Below, piece after piece: positions 33,446 to 42,951 of a stretch of 64,000 bases of DNA (position 1 is the first letter of the stretch; each line of letters starts with the position of its first letter). The notes under the pieces are model-generated. The model saw only the letters and a list, made by a program, of their open reading frames with translations, ran no database searches and had not been told where the DNA came from. A program made the position numbers and the translations under genes. The DNA is from Pseudomonas sp. PDM15 (lineage in GTDB: Bacteria; Pseudomonadota; Gammaproteobacteria; Pseudomonadales; Pseudomonadaceae): contig NZ_JACVAA010000001.1 of assembly GCF_014851565.1 (NCBI RefSeq), positions 372,001 through 436,000 of the forward strand, written 5' to 3'.

Positions 33446-33529
33446 TCGGGCGGCTGACTTTGTACCAGAATCGCCCGCCCAGGTGAAGCTTGGGCGCAGG
33501 GGCGGCGCCCGTTTTGCTCGCAATCGCGC

Positions 33530-34408
33530 TCAAACGGCCAGGGCGTGCTTCTCCGCCGTCTGGCTGCGGGCGCGGCTGCTGGTTGGCGGTAGCAGGAAGG
33601 CCAGCAGTGCGTCGCGGGTCTGCATCCAGGCGGCCTTGTGTTCCATGTCGAGGAAATGCCCGGCCTGGGGGATGGTGCGGAATTCGCCATGGCGCACGTG
33701 CTGGGTGAACAGGCGCGCATCTTCCGGCGTGGTGTATTCGTCCCATTCGCCGTTGACGAACAGCAGCGGTATGTCGATCTGGCCGGCGAAGCTGACGCAG
33801 GAGCGGCCGCCGTTGTTCAGCACGGTTTCCACGTGGAAGCTCATCTGCTCGTATTCGTAGCGTTCCAGGCCGGTGACGTGGCGATGGTTGTAGCGCTTGA
33901 ACAGCGAAGGCAGGTGCTTGCCGATGGTGCCGTTGAGCACCATGCCGATGCTCTCGCGGTCGCAGTCGCGCATCACCGCCAGGCCGGCGCGCAGGTAGCC
34001 GAGCATGGCGCTATTGACCACCGGCGAGAAGGAGTTGATCACTGCGCGCTCGATCCTCGGCGGTTTGCGGGCCAGGGCCTGGAGGGTGGCGATGCCGCCC
34101 CAGGAGAAGGACAGCACGGTGTCGCAGGCGAAGTGCTCGACCAGCGCCAGCAGGATGTCGGCCTCATCCTCGCGGGTGAGGAACTGGTCGTGGCTGTTGT
34201 ACTCGCGCGAGTGCCCGGCGTAGGGCAGGTCGAACAGCACCACGTTGAAGTGGGGGTGGAGGTAACGGACCGTCTGCGCGAAGGAGGCGGTGGTCGACAG
34301 CGAGCCGTTGACCAGGATGATGGTCTGCTCGGCGCCGTCGGCGCGGTAGAACTCCGTGTAAACCCGGTATTGCCCCTGGATATCCAGCACAGCGGTTTCT
34401 GCTTTCAT
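33530..34408 (-). CDS. phaG: PhaG-type (R)-3-hydroxyacyl-ACP thioesterase/transacylase
   Basis: The 292-residue alpha/beta hydrolase closely resembles Pseudomonas PhaG from its start (AVLDIQGQYRVYTEFYRAD), and less so RhlA. PhaG diverts (R)-3-hydroxyacyl chains from fatty-acid synthesis to polyhydroxyalkanoate precursors. The nucleophile is Ser102 in SFSWGG; the late His is in AGHFLDME. Two in-frame ATGs occur; the second (34408) has an AGGGG site 7 bp upstream and fits the P. putida start. The long leader contains a perfect hairpin. Confidence 0.92.
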   Translation of the reverse strand: MKAETAVLDIQGQYRVYTEFYRADGAEQTIILVNGSLSTTASFAQTVRYLHPHFNVVLFDLPYAGHSREYNSHDQFLTREDEADILLALVEHFACDTVLSFSWGGIATLQALARKPPRIERAVINSFSPVVNSAMLGYLRAGLAVMRDCDRESIGMVLNGTIGKHLPSLFKRYNHRHVTGLERYEYEQMSFHVETVLNNGGRSCVSFAGQIDIPLLFVNGEWDEYTTPEDARLFTQHVRHGEFRTIPQAGHFLDMEHKAAWMQTRDALLAFLLPPTSSRARSQTAEKHALAV

Positions 34409-34750
34409 GGTCATGCCCCTGACGCACGGCGATACGGACGCGCAGCGAAACCGGCTGCGCGAGCTTCAGGACAGGTAGGCATGTGCCTTGGAAACGGGGC
34501 CTGATCGGCTCGAAAGGCTGGCCGACGATTGTTGTTAGTGGCGGGTACTTTCCGGAACGGGAATCGGCCTTGCGGCGCGACGAGGGCAGGCCCGTTGGTG
34601 GTGCCTGAGGCACTCGACCGGAAGAATTTTCTTAGAGTGTTGTTGCGACTAATTGGTCACGTTCGGACCACGGTTCTGATTCAAGCAGGCTTGTGTTGCA
34701 GGTGCAAGTCACTTGAGTGACCTGGGCCGCAGCATCTGCCCGACGGTCGC
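34409..34750. other. phaG leader/promoter region
   Basis: About 340 bp without a gene. It holds a hairpin GCGCAGC-N7-GCTGCGC (34440-34460) about 32 bp before the phaG start, which may be in the leader RNA, and a palindrome GTCACT-TG-AGTGAC near 34708-34721 close to the rsuA end. The segment 34625-34700 is AT-richer and is the likely phaG promoter zone. No ORF is convincing. Confidence 0.5.
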
Positions 34751-35443
34751 TCACACCAGGGCAATCTCGGTCGCGCTCAGTGGGCGGTACTGCCCCGGCG
34801 CCAGTTGCGGGTCCAGTTGCAGCGGCCCCATGCGCTCGCGGTGCAGGCCGATGACCTTGTTCTGGAAGTGGCCGAACATACGCTTGACCTGGTGATAGCG
34901 GCCCTCGTGCAGGGTCAGCAGGGCTTCGTGGCTGCCGAGTATCTCCAGCTCGGCGGGCAGGGTGGTGAGGTTCTCGTAGGCAAAGTACAGGCCCTGGGCG
35001 AACACCTCGATGTAGTCGGCGGTGATCGGCTGTTCGGTGCGAACCCGGTAGACCTTGCCCAGGCGACTGCGTGGCTCGGTGAGGCGGCGCGACCAGAGGC
35101 CGTCGTTGGTGACGATCAGCAGGCCGGTGGTGGTCAGGTCCAGGCGCCCACCGATGTGCAGTTCATGCTTGTCCGGTTCATCGAGCAGGTCGAGCACGGT
35201 GCGGTGTTCGGCATGCTCGGTGGCGCTGACCACGCCGGCCGGCTTGTTGAGCATGAAGTAGCGCGCCGGCTTGCCGGCCTGCAGCAGCTCGTCGTCCAGC
35301 TCAATGCGGCTGAATTCGCGCACCTCGAAGCGAGCGTCGCGTACGACCGCCCCATCCACGCGCAGGCGCCCGGCGGCCAGCAGCAGGCGGGCGTCGGCGC
35401 GATTGAAACGCGGCAGGTTGCTGAGGAAACGGTCCAGGCGCAT
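34751..35443 (-). CDS. rsuA: 16S rRNA pseudouridine synthase RsuA
   Basis: The 230-residue protein has an N-terminal S4 domain (MRLDRFLSNL...) and an RsuA/RluB-type catalytic domain with Asp in GGRLDLTTTGLLI near residue 103. RsuA modifies U516 of 16S rRNA. The ATG at 35443 has a 2-bp gap to the Cys-rich protein gene, so the genes form a unit with the diguanylate cyclase. Confidence 0.93.
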   Translation of the reverse strand: MRLDRFLSNLPRFNRADARLLLAAGRLRVDGAVVRDARFEVREFSRIELDDELLQAGKPARYFMLNKPAGVVSATEHAEHRTVLDLLDEPDKHELHIGGRLDLTTTGLLIVTNDGLWSRRLTEPRSRLGKVYRVRTEQPITADYIEVFAQGLYFAYENLTTLPAELEILGSHEALLTLHEGRYHQVKRMFGHFQNKVIGLHRERMGPLQLDPQLAPGQYRPLSATEIALV

Positions 35444-35445
35444 GG

Positions 35446-35652
35446 CTATTCGGCGCTGGGTTCGCCACTCAGGGCGCGGGCGCAGTTGGGGCAGAGGCAG
35501 GTCTTGTCGCGGTGTTCGGCGGGCAGCTCGTCGATCAGGCTGCGCTCGATGGGCGTATGGAAGCACCAGCAGTCTTCTACCGCCTGCGTCTGCCCGGCCT
35601 GGGCGCAATGATTGGGCTGGCCGCAGCGCGGGCAGCGCTCGGCGTCGTTCAC
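35446..35652 (-). CDS. Small cysteine-rich CWC-type protein (GTG start)
   Basis: A 68-residue protein with eight Cys residues arranged as C-x2-C...C...C-W-C...C-x-C-x2-C, resembling the cysteine-rich CWC family, probably zinc-binding. The GTG at 35652 overlaps the diguanylate cyclase stop (GTGA), and two bases separate it from rsuA. Confidence 0.78.
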   Translation of the reverse strand: MNDAERCPRCGQPNHCAQAGQTQAVEDCWCFHTPIERSLIDELPAEHRDKTCLCPNCARALSGEPSAE

Positions 35653-37133
35653 TGCTGCAGGCCGCTGACGTCTTCGCACACGCGGTTGCGCCCGGACTGC
35701 TTGGCCCGATACAGGGCGCGGTCGGCGCGGGCGATCAGGCGGTCCAGGCTGTCGTCGCCGTGCAGTTCGGTGATGCCGATGCTGGTGGTCACGCGCAGGT
35801 TGACGCCGTTGAAGGGGAATACCTGTTCCTCAGTCTGCTGGCGGATCTTCTCGGCCAGCTGGCGCGCCGTGCTGCTGCCGGTGTCCTTGAGCAGCAGGAT
35901 GAACTCCTCACCACCCCAGCGGCAGATGATGTCGGACTGCCGCAGGTTGCTCTGCAGGCTCTGGGCGAAACCGCGCAGCACATGGTCGCCGGCCAGGTGG
36001 CCGTGGGTGTCGTTGAGCTGCTTGAAGTGGTCCAGGTCGAGCAGCATGGCGCTCAGTGGGCTCTTGTCGCGAATGGCTTCCTGCAGTGCCTGGGCGGCCA
36101 GCAGGTCGAAACCGCGGCGGTTGGGCAGGCTGGTGAGCACGTCGGTGGTGGCCAGGGCGGCGATGCGCAGCTGGTAGCGGCGGGTGACCACGTACACCAG
36201 GAACAGCACCACGGCGCTGATCAGCGCGCAGATCAGCAGGTTCAGGTAGAGCGTGTGGCGCACGCCGGCGAGGGCGCCTTCCTCGTGCTTGTCGACGAAC
36301 AGGTACCAGTCCAGCTCGGGGATGTAGCGCACGTTGAGGAAGTGGCCGCGGCCCTGTTCCTGATAGGTGAAGTTGCCGCTCTTGGGCTGCGGCAGCTTGG
36401 CCAGCAGCGGCTCCATGCCGGGTACCTGGCTCAGCTTCTGGCCGCGCTGGGCGCCCAGGGGGCCGCCCTCGGCGCCGGTAAGCACCAGATGGCCGTTGCG
36501 GTCGGTGAAGTAGATGCTGCGGTCGTAGCGCTGCTGGTAGTCGTCCACCAGCTTGACCACGGCGTCCACGGTCAGGCCCACGCCGGCCACGCCGATGAAC
36601 TGTTCCTGGTAGTCGAACACCTTGAAGTTGATGAAGAAGGTCAGCCGGTCGCTGTTGGCCATGTCCGGGTCGACGCTGATCTCGTAGGGCTCGGTCATGT
36701 TGCGCACCCGGAAGTACCAGATGTCACGCGGCTCGTTCTGGTCGATCTTCTTCAGCACGCCCTTGGCCTGATAGTAGACGCGGCTCTTCTCGGAAATGAA
36801 GAAGCTGGTGAAGGTGCCGTAGTGCTCCTGCACTTCGCGCAGGTAGCGGGTCATCGGCTGGGTATCACGCTCGCCGGCTATCACCCAGTCGCGCAGGAAG
36901 GTGTCGCGCGACATCATCGAGGCGATCTGGGTGGGGCGGATCAGGTCCTTCTGTATCTCCGAATAGATGTTGTCGGAGGTCAGCGGCAGCTCGGTGTTGA
37001 CGATGTTGTGGCGAATGCTGTCGCGCGAGCTGTAGTAGCTGACCAGGCTGGTGGCGAGGAAACCACCCAGCAGTAGAATGGTCAGGAGCAGCAGAAGAGA
37101 AACCTGGGCCTTGCGGGACGTGCTGAGCGGCAT
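35649..37133 (-). CDS. Membrane diguanylate cyclase with periplasmic dCache-like sensor
   Basis: The 494-residue protein has a transmembrane helix at about 10-32, a large periplasmic double-Cache-like domain (about 35-285) with the FFINFKVFDYQEQFIGVAGVG pattern, a second helix at about 290-312 and a C-terminal GGDEF domain. The active site GGEEF is intact at 407-411 and an inhibitory site RQSD lies at 398-401, so it should make c-di-GMP with product feedback. The ligand is unknown. Confidence 0.93.
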   Translation of the reverse strand: MPLSTSRKAQVSLLLLLTILLLGGFLATSLVSYYSSRDSIRHNIVNTELPLTSDNIYSEIQKDLIRPTQIASMMSRDTFLRDWVIAGERDTQPMTRYLREVQEHYGTFTSFFISEKSRVYYQAKGVLKKIDQNEPRDIWYFRVRNMTEPYEISVDPDMANSDRLTFFINFKVFDYQEQFIGVAGVGLTVDAVVKLVDDYQQRYDRSIYFTDRNGHLVLTGAEGGPLGAQRGQKLSQVPGMEPLLAKLPQPKSGNFTYQEQGRGHFLNVRYIPELDWYLFVDKHEEGALAGVRHTLYLNLLICALISAVVLFLVYVVTRRYQLRIAALATTDVLTSLPNRRGFDLLAAQALQEAIRDKSPLSAMLLDLDHFKQLNDTHGHLAGDHVLRGFAQSLQSNLRQSDIICRWGGEEFILLLKDTGSSTARQLAEKIRQQTEEQVFPFNGVNLRVTTSIGITELHGDDSLDRLIARADRALYRAKQSGRNRVCEDVSGLQQ

Positions 37134-37163
37134 GGGGCTGAGCCTTGAAGGAATGGCGCAATG

Positions 37164-38009
37164 CTAGCGCGGTGCGCCGTTTTCGTCATTGCGGTTGCGG
37201 TTTTCCGTGACCTGCACGGCGCTGAGCCAGGGTTCGAAACGCTGGCCGAAGCTGATTTCGGCGCTGAATGGCTGGTCGTTGTTGCCGTAGTAGGCAGGCA
37301 GCCGCTCGGCCAATGTCTGGCGCCAGGCATGGGGTACGTTGATGCGCTCGTTGCTTGGATCGAAGGCGCCGCTCAATGTGCTGTGCGTGGAGCTGTAGCA
37401 GCTTTGCCAGACCCGCACGGTGCCTTGCACCAGGGCGTACCGGCTGCGGTCCGGGTAGCGCTGGCGCAACGCCGTGGCGTCCAAGCCGACATCGACCAGG
37501 AACAGACGGCTGTCCTTGCTGCGCTCGTTGGCAAGGGCGTCGCGTGCGGCCTTTTTCTGGGCTTGCAGCTGCTTGTCGTCCGGTAGCTGTTGCAAGCGCG
37601 CGCTGGTCTTCTGCAGATGGCGCTCGGCCAGTTGCAGCGACTGCTGATAAGCGGGGCCGTCCAGCTCCAGCATGGCCCAGGCAGGGAGGGTGTTGCGGCG
37701 CGGCTCCGTGCCGTTGCTGGGCAGGCCGAGCGCGCGCAGTTGGGCATCGCTCAGACCGTGGCCGCTGTAGCAACTGTCCGCATCGGGGGCATCGTGGCGC
37801 GGCATGCGCCAGTCCAGGCGCATGACCAGGCCGCTGTTCTCCTTGTATGGGCCGTCCCAGTCGCGGCGCAGCTCCCTTTCGGACAGCAGTAACCGACTCT
37901 CCGGCTCGCCCTGGCGGTTGTACCAGACGCCGGCGAGGGCCACGGCATTGCTCAGCAGTATCAGCGCCAGACCGGCCAGCAGGCCGTGGCGGGGCTTGAG
38001 AGTGATCAT
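37164..38009 (-). CDS. DUF4824 family membrane-anchored protein
   Basis: The 281-residue protein has an N-terminal transmembrane helix (10-30) and a periplasmic domain matching DUF4824. It is coupled by ATGA overlap to the DUF2157 membrane protein. Function unknown. Confidence 0.8.
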   Translation of the reverse strand: MITLKPRHGLLAGLALILLSNAVALAGVWYNRQGEPESRLLLSERELRRDWDGPYKENSGLVMRLDWRMPRHDAPDADSCYSGHGLSDAQLRALGLPSNGTEPRRNTLPAWAMLELDGPAYQQSLQLAERHLQKTSARLQQLPDDKQLQAQKKAARDALANERSKDSRLFLVDVGLDATALRQRYPDRSRYALVQGTVRVWQSCYSSTHSTLSGAFDPSNERINVPHAWRQTLAERLPAYYGNNDQPFSAEISFGQRFEPWLSAVQVTENRNRNDENGAPR

Positions 38010-39073
38010 GCGCGCTCACCTCCCTTGTGGCCACGACGCAGTCGGCCAAGCACCAGCAGGGCGAGAATCGCGGTCAGGCCGAGGATCAGGAAGAACAGAT
38101 ACTTGGGCAGCACGTCCCACCACCAGTCGACCATCTTGATAAACAGGAACAGCAGGAACGACAGCTGGCCGAGCAGGGTGACTTCGGCCCAGTCGCGGCG
38201 AATGCCGAGCCAGATGAACAGGGCGCTGACGGCAAAGCCGAGCAGCTGGTAGAGCTTCTCGATGCTGGCGTACTCGAACGGCAAGTAGCTGCCGCGCCCC
38301 CAGTTGGCCAGCACCAGTATCGGCAGCAGCATGGCCAGCATGCCGACGATGCGGTAGGTGGCGGCGAAGCCACTGAAGCGCGCCTGGGACAGCAGCGCCG
38401 GCAGCACGAATACCAGCAGGCCGCCGGGCAGGAAGTGTTCCGGCCGCTCGGCCGCTTCCAGCCACAGCCAGCCGCACCATTCGCTGATGCGCGTGCCGCT
38501 GTAGGCCAGAAGGCAGGCGAGGCCGGCGGCCAGCAGCAGGCGTGCGTTGCAGGTGTAGGCCAGCAGCAGGGCGTATACGGCCCAGGGCAACAGTGCCTTG
38601 TCGGTGGGCGTGATGTTGAAGATCTGCCCGAGCATGTGGATGTTCAGCATGAAGCAGGCCAGCGCCAGCACGCCGGACAGCTTGGCGAAGTAGCCGGAAG
38701 CGTCGCGCTGCTGCAGGACGAAGGTCAACAGCAAGCTGCCGAGCGAGAAGCCGATCAGGATGCCAACCTGCAGCGCTTCGCCGAACAGGCCCCAGAACTG
38801 GTAGAAGAAGAACAGCAGGCTGGCCGCCAGGGCCAGCGCACCGAGCAGCGAGACCACGCGCATGCTCAGGGACAGGCGCTTGGTCTGCTGGTCGTGGTCG
38901 ATGTCGAAGCTGCTGCGGTACTGGGCCAGCAACTGGTCGTGGTGGGCGGCGATGTGGGCGAGCGGTTCGTCGCCCAGGGCCAGGGCGTCCTCGGCGCGCA
39001 GGCGCTGCGCCTCGCGGCGGAACGCCTGGATATCGTCGGCCCGTTGCTGGGCCTGGTCGCGGGTCAGCGGCAT
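38006..39073 (-). CDS. DUF2157 family polytopic membrane protein
   Basis: The 355-residue protein has a hydrophilic N-terminus (1-70) followed by about ten hydrophobic segments, matching DUF2157. The ATG at 39073 fits; an upstream open frame is not supported. The gene starts 58 bp after the carboxylase stop codon, exactly where guanidine clusters often carry allophanate hydrolase. Function unknown. Confidence 0.82.
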   Translation of the reverse strand: MPLTRDQAQQRADDIQAFRREAQRLRAEDALALGDEPLAHIAAHHDQLLAQYRSSFDIDHDQQTKRLSLSMRVVSLLGALALAASLLFFFYQFWGLFGEALQVGILIGFSLGSLLLTFVLQQRDASGYFAKLSGVLALACFMLNIHMLGQIFNITPTDKALLPWAVYALLLAYTCNARLLLAAGLACLLAYSGTRISEWCGWLWLEAAERPEHFLPGGLLVFVLPALLSQARFSGFAATYRIVGMLAMLLPILVLANWGRGSYLPFEYASIEKLYQLLGFAVSALFIWLGIRRDWAEVTLLGQLSFLLFLFIKMVDWWWDVLPKYLFFLILGLTAILALLVLGRLRRGHKGGERA

Positions 39074-39131
39074 GGTTCTTCCCTGTGGATGCGCTGCCCG
39101 CACTCTACCCCGTGATCGGCGCTCCAGCCAG

Positions 39132-42100
39132 TCAGGCTTCCTCCAGCACCACCACGCGCTGCCCCGCGCGCACCGGCGAGCCGGGTTGCACGCGGACTTC
39201 ACGCACCACGCCGTCACGCGGGGCGGTGAGGGGGATTTCCATCTTCATCGACTCGAGGATCACCAGCACATCGCCGGCCTGCACCGTGGCGCCCGGCTCG
39301 ACCTGCACCTGCCAGAGGTTGCCGGCGATATGGCTGTCGATGCTGTGCTGGCCGGCCGCCAGCGGCGCGTCTTCACCCAGTTCGGCGACCACTTCCTCAC
39401 TCTCGTAATGGGCCTGGCCGGAGGCGATCCAGCGCTGGCGTTCGGCGTCGAAGGCGGCACGTTGCTGGCTGCGGAAGGCGTCGATGCCCTCGGCTTCCTC
39501 GGTCAGGAAATCCTGGTAGTCGGCCAGGGCCAGTTCGCTGTCCTCGATGCGCAGTTCATAGCGGCCAAGAGGGAAGTCGCGGCGGATCTGCAGCAGTTCC
39601 TCGGCCCCCACCGGGTAGAAGCGGATCTGGTCGAAGAAGCGCAGCAGCCAGGGCTTGCCGTGGAAGGCGGCGACTTCGCGGTAGCGGTTCCACATCTGTA
39701 GGGTGCGGCCGACGAACTGGTAACCGCCGGGGCCTTCCATGCCGTACACGCACATGTAGGCGCCGCCGATGCCCACCGAGTTCTCCGCGGTCCAGGTGCG
39801 CGCCGGGTTGTACTTGGTGGTGACCAGGCGGTGGCGCGGGTCCAGCGGTGTGGCCACCGGTGCGCCGAGGTAGACGTCGCCCAGGCCCATCACCAGGTAG
39901 CTGGCATCAAAGACGGTTCTGTACACCTCGTCGAGGTTGGGCAGGTCGTTGATGCGGCGGATAAATTCCAGGTTGCTCGGGCACCAGGGCGCGTCCTTGC
40001 GCACCGTGGTCATGTACTTGTCGATGGCCAGCTGGCAGGCCGGATCGTCCCAGGACAGCGGTAGATGCACGATGCGCGACGGCACCTTGAGATCCTGGGC
40101 GTTGCACACTGCGTCCCACTCGCCGATCACCACCGCCAGCAGGTTGGCCAGCGACAGGGTTTCCGGCTGGTAGTGCACCTGCAGCGAGCGAATGCCCGGC
40201 GTCAGATCGATCACGCCCTTCAGGCTCTTCGCTTCCAGCGCCTGCATCAGCGCGTGACCTCGGAAACGCAGCACCAGGTCCAGCTCGGCCTGGCCGATCT
40301 CCAGCAGCAGGTGGGTGTCGCCGGAGAGGCGGGCGACCAGGCGCTTGTCCTGGCTGCCGATGTCGAGGATCACCGGCGGCTCCAGCGGGATTGGTTGCCA
40401 GTTGACTTCAACGGCTTCGAGCCCGGCGACTTCCGCCTTGCGCGCCTTGGCCAGGGTGCGGGCGGTCTCGATGTTCACCGGCACGAAGCGCAGCTTGTCG
40501 CCGGCCTTGAGCTGGCCGAGCTGCCACAGGTCGGCCTCGATGATGGTCACCGGGCAGACGAAGCCGCCCAGGCTCGGGCCGTCCGGGCCGAGGATCACCG
40601 GCATGTCGCCGGTGAAGTCCACCGCGCCAATCGCATACGGGTTGTCGTGGATATTCGACGGGTGCAGACCGGCTTCGCCGCCGCTGTCGCGCACCCACTC
40701 CGGTTTCGGGCCGATCAGGCGCACGCCGGTACGACTGGAGTTGAAGTGCACTTCCCAGTCGGTGGCGAGGAAGGTGTCGATATAGGTCGGGGTGAAGTAT
40801 TCCGGCGCGCCATGCGGGCCGTAGATCACGCGGATTTCACGGACGGCAGGCAGGGTGGTGCACAGCTCGGCGGGCAGCTGCGCGCCGTTGCTCGTATTGC
40901 CGAGAGGTGGAATATGCAGCACGTCGCCGGCGCGCAGGGCGCGACCACCGTGGCCGCCGAACTGGCCGAGGGTGAAGGTGCTTTTGCTGCCCAGGTACTC
41001 CGGCACCTGCAGGCCGCCGCGCAGAGTCAGATAAGACCGTGCGCCGCTGCCAGCGATGGTGCCGAGGCTCAGCGTGCTGCCGGCCTTGATCAGCAGCGCA
41101 GTGTTCATTGGCTGTTCGTTGCCATCCAGGCTCAGCGGAATCGCGGCGCCGGTCACTGCCACTACGGCGTCGGTGTTGAAGCGCAGCAGCGGGCCGCTCA
41201 TGGTGATTTCCAGGCCGGCGGCGCCTTCGTCATTGCCCAGCAGGCGGTTGCCCAGGCGCAGCGCGCGGTCGTCCATCGGCCCCGATGGCGGTACGCCGAC
41301 GGCCCAGTAGCCGAGGCGGCCGGGGAAGTCCTGAATGGTGGTCTGGGTGCCGGCGGAAAGCACCTCGAAGGTGTTGGCCTGGTAGGTCAGGCCTTCCAGG
41401 CAGCGGGTCCAGGGATTGCCTTCGGCGAACGGCGCGTCGACCAGGATCTGCCGCAGGTACTGGCTGTTGGTTTCCACGCCGTATAGCAGGGTATCGGCCA
41501 GGGCCTGGTTCAGCGCGGCGCTGGCCTGCTCGCGGGTCGGCTGCCAGATGATGACCTTCGCGATCATCGGGTCGAAGTAGGGCGGAATCTCGCAGCCGGC
41601 TTCGACCCAAGTATCGATGCGCAGGTACTTGCCATCGGCCTTGGGGAAGTCCACGGCGGTGAGCAGGCCGGGGCTGGGCTGGAAGTCGCGCCCAGGGTCT
41701 TCGGCGTACAGGCGCGCCTGGATGGCGTGGCCGCTGGGCTTCAGGTTCTTCGCCAACTCGCTCAGCGGGGCCAGGTCGCCGGCCGCCAGCTCGATCATCC
41801 AGCGCACCAGGTCGACACCCCACACCTGTTCGGTGACGCCGTGCTCGACCTGCAGGCGGGTGTTCACTTCGAGGAAGTAGAAGCGCTCGGCGGCGCTGTC
41901 GTAGACGAATTCCACGGTGCCGGCGCTGCGGTAGCTGACCGCCTTGGCCAGCTTGATCGCCGCCGCGCACAGTTCCTCGGCCATGCCGGCCGGCAGGTTG
42001 GGTGCCGGGGTTTCTTCCAGCACTTTCTGATTACGCCGTTGCACCGAGCAGTCGCGCACGCCGAGGGCAAGCACGTCGCCTCGACCGTCGCCGAATACCT

Positions 42101-42731
42101 GCACTTCCAGATGGCGGGCGCGCTGGATGTACTTCTCGATGAAGACGCCGCTATCGCTGAAGTTGTTCTGCCCCAGACGCTTGACCGCCTCGAAGGCGTC
42201 GGAAAGCTCGGCGGCGCTGTTGCACACGCGCATGCCGATGCCGCCACCGCCGGCGGTGCTTTTCAGCATCACCGGGTAGCCCACTTGCTCGCCGGCTTGC
42301 AGCGCGGCGTCGAGGTTTTCCAGCAGCTCGGTGCCTTCCAGCATCGGTACACCGTGCTGTTTGGCCAGGGCGCGGGCTGTGTGCTTGAGGCCGAATACAC
42401 GCAGCTGCTCGGGCGTCGGGCCGACGAAGGCGATGCCGGCGGCTTCGCAGGCTTCCGCGAAGGCGGCGTTTTCGGAGAGGAAGCCGTAGCCGGGGTGGAT
42501 GGCTTTTGCGCCGGTCTGCCTGGCGACTTCCAGAATCTTGTCGACCACCAGATAGGTCTGGGCAGCGGGGCCTTCGCCGAGGCTGAAGGCCTCATCGGCC
42601 TGCTGGATATGCAGGCTGGCGGCGTCGGCTTCGGAGTACACGGCCACGCCCTGTACATCGAGCTGACGCAGAGTGCGCAGGATGCGGCAGGCAATGGCGC
42701 CGCGGTTGGCGATCAGGAGTTTGTCGAACAT
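39132..42731 (-). CDS. uca: Biotin-dependent urea/guanidine carboxylase
   Basis: The 1199-residue protein has a biotin carboxylase domain (1-450, ATP-grasp KSTAGGGGIGM), a central carboxyltransferase region with two parts related to KipA/KipI-type proteins (about 470-1000) and a biotinyl carrier domain with Lys1163 in ESMKME. Long annotated as urea carboxylase, enzymes encoded with DUF1989 proteins and a guanidine riboswitch prefer guanidine and make carboxyguanidine. The ATG at 42731 follows a CGAGGGT region. It is the last gene of the operon, after a 220-bp gap. Confidence 0.92.
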   Translation of the reverse strand: MFDKLLIANRGAIACRILRTLRQLDVQGVAVYSEADAASLHIQQADEAFSLGEGPAAQTYLVVDKILEVARQTGAKAIHPGYGFLSENAAFAEACEAAGIAFVGPTPEQLRVFGLKHTARALAKQHGVPMLEGTELLENLDAALQAGEQVGYPVMLKSTAGGGGIGMRVCNSAAELSDAFEAVKRLGQNNFSDSGVFIEKYIQRARHLEVQVFGDGRGDVLALGVRDCSVQRRNQKVLEETPAPNLPAGMAEELCAAAIKLAKAVSYRSAGTVEFVYDSAAERFYFLEVNTRLQVEHGVTEQVWGVDLVRWMIELAAGDLAPLSELAKNLKPSGHAIQARLYAEDPGRDFQPSPGLLTAVDFPKADGKYLRIDTWVEAGCEIPPYFDPMIAKVIIWQPTREQASAALNQALADTLLYGVETNSQYLRQILVDAPFAEGNPWTRCLEGLTYQANTFEVLSAGTQTTIQDFPGRLGYWAVGVPPSGPMDDRALRLGNRLLGNDEGAAGLEITMSGPLLRFNTDAVVAVTGAAIPLSLDGNEQPMNTALLIKAGSTLSLGTIAGSGARSYLTLRGGLQVPEYLGSKSTFTLGQFGGHGGRALRAGDVLHIPPLGNTSNGAQLPAELCTTLPAVREIRVIYGPHGAPEYFTPTYIDTFLATDWEVHFNSSRTGVRLIGPKPEWVRDSGGEAGLHPSNIHDNPYAIGAVDFTGDMPVILGPDGPSLGGFVCPVTIIEADLWQLGQLKAGDKLRFVPVNIETARTLAKARKAEVAGLEAVEVNWQPIPLEPPVILDIGSQDKRLVARLSGDTHLLLEIGQAELDLVLRFRGHALMQALEAKSLKGVIDLTPGIRSLQVHYQPETLSLANLLAVVIGEWDAVCNAQDLKVPSRIVHLPLSWDDPACQLAIDKYMTTVRKDAPWCPSNLEFIRRINDLPNLDEVYRTVFDASYLVMGLGDVYLGAPVATPLDPRHRLVTTKYNPARTWTAENSVGIGGAYMCVYGMEGPGGYQFVGRTLQMWNRYREVAAFHGKPWLLRFFDQIRFYPVGAEELLQIRRDFPLGRYELRIEDSELALADYQDFLTEEAEGIDAFRSQQRAAFDAERQRWIASGQAHYESEEVVAELGEDAPLAAGQHSIDSHIAGNLWQVQVEPGATVQAGDVLVILESMKMEIPLTAPRDGVVREVRVQPGSPVRAGQRVVVLEEA

Positions 42732-42823
42732 TGCAGAACCCTCGAAAGGGATGACGGGCCGTCCCGTCTTAGTCGTCTGCACCACGGTCGTCCGTGGCTG
42801 AAATTCATGTTTGGTAGCTGCCC

Positions 42824-42857
42824 GTACGGTGGATGTGAAAAGCGACATCCACCCTAC
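42824..42857. repeat. Short copy of the palindromic GTGGAT repeat
   Basis: CGTACGGTGGATGT and ACATCCACCCTACG form a 14-bp imperfect stem around an 8-base loop between the carboxylase gene and the DUF1989 gene upstream. It resembles the outer arms of the 70-bp repeats at 5878 and 8708. Confidence 0.7.
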
Positions 42858-42951
42858 GGCTAACGGTCCCGCTTCTGCTGTTGCGTGGGCTGCTCCAGGC
42901 ACTGCCCCGAGCGGCTCTGGCACAGGCGGAACAGCCATTCGCGCAGCTGCT

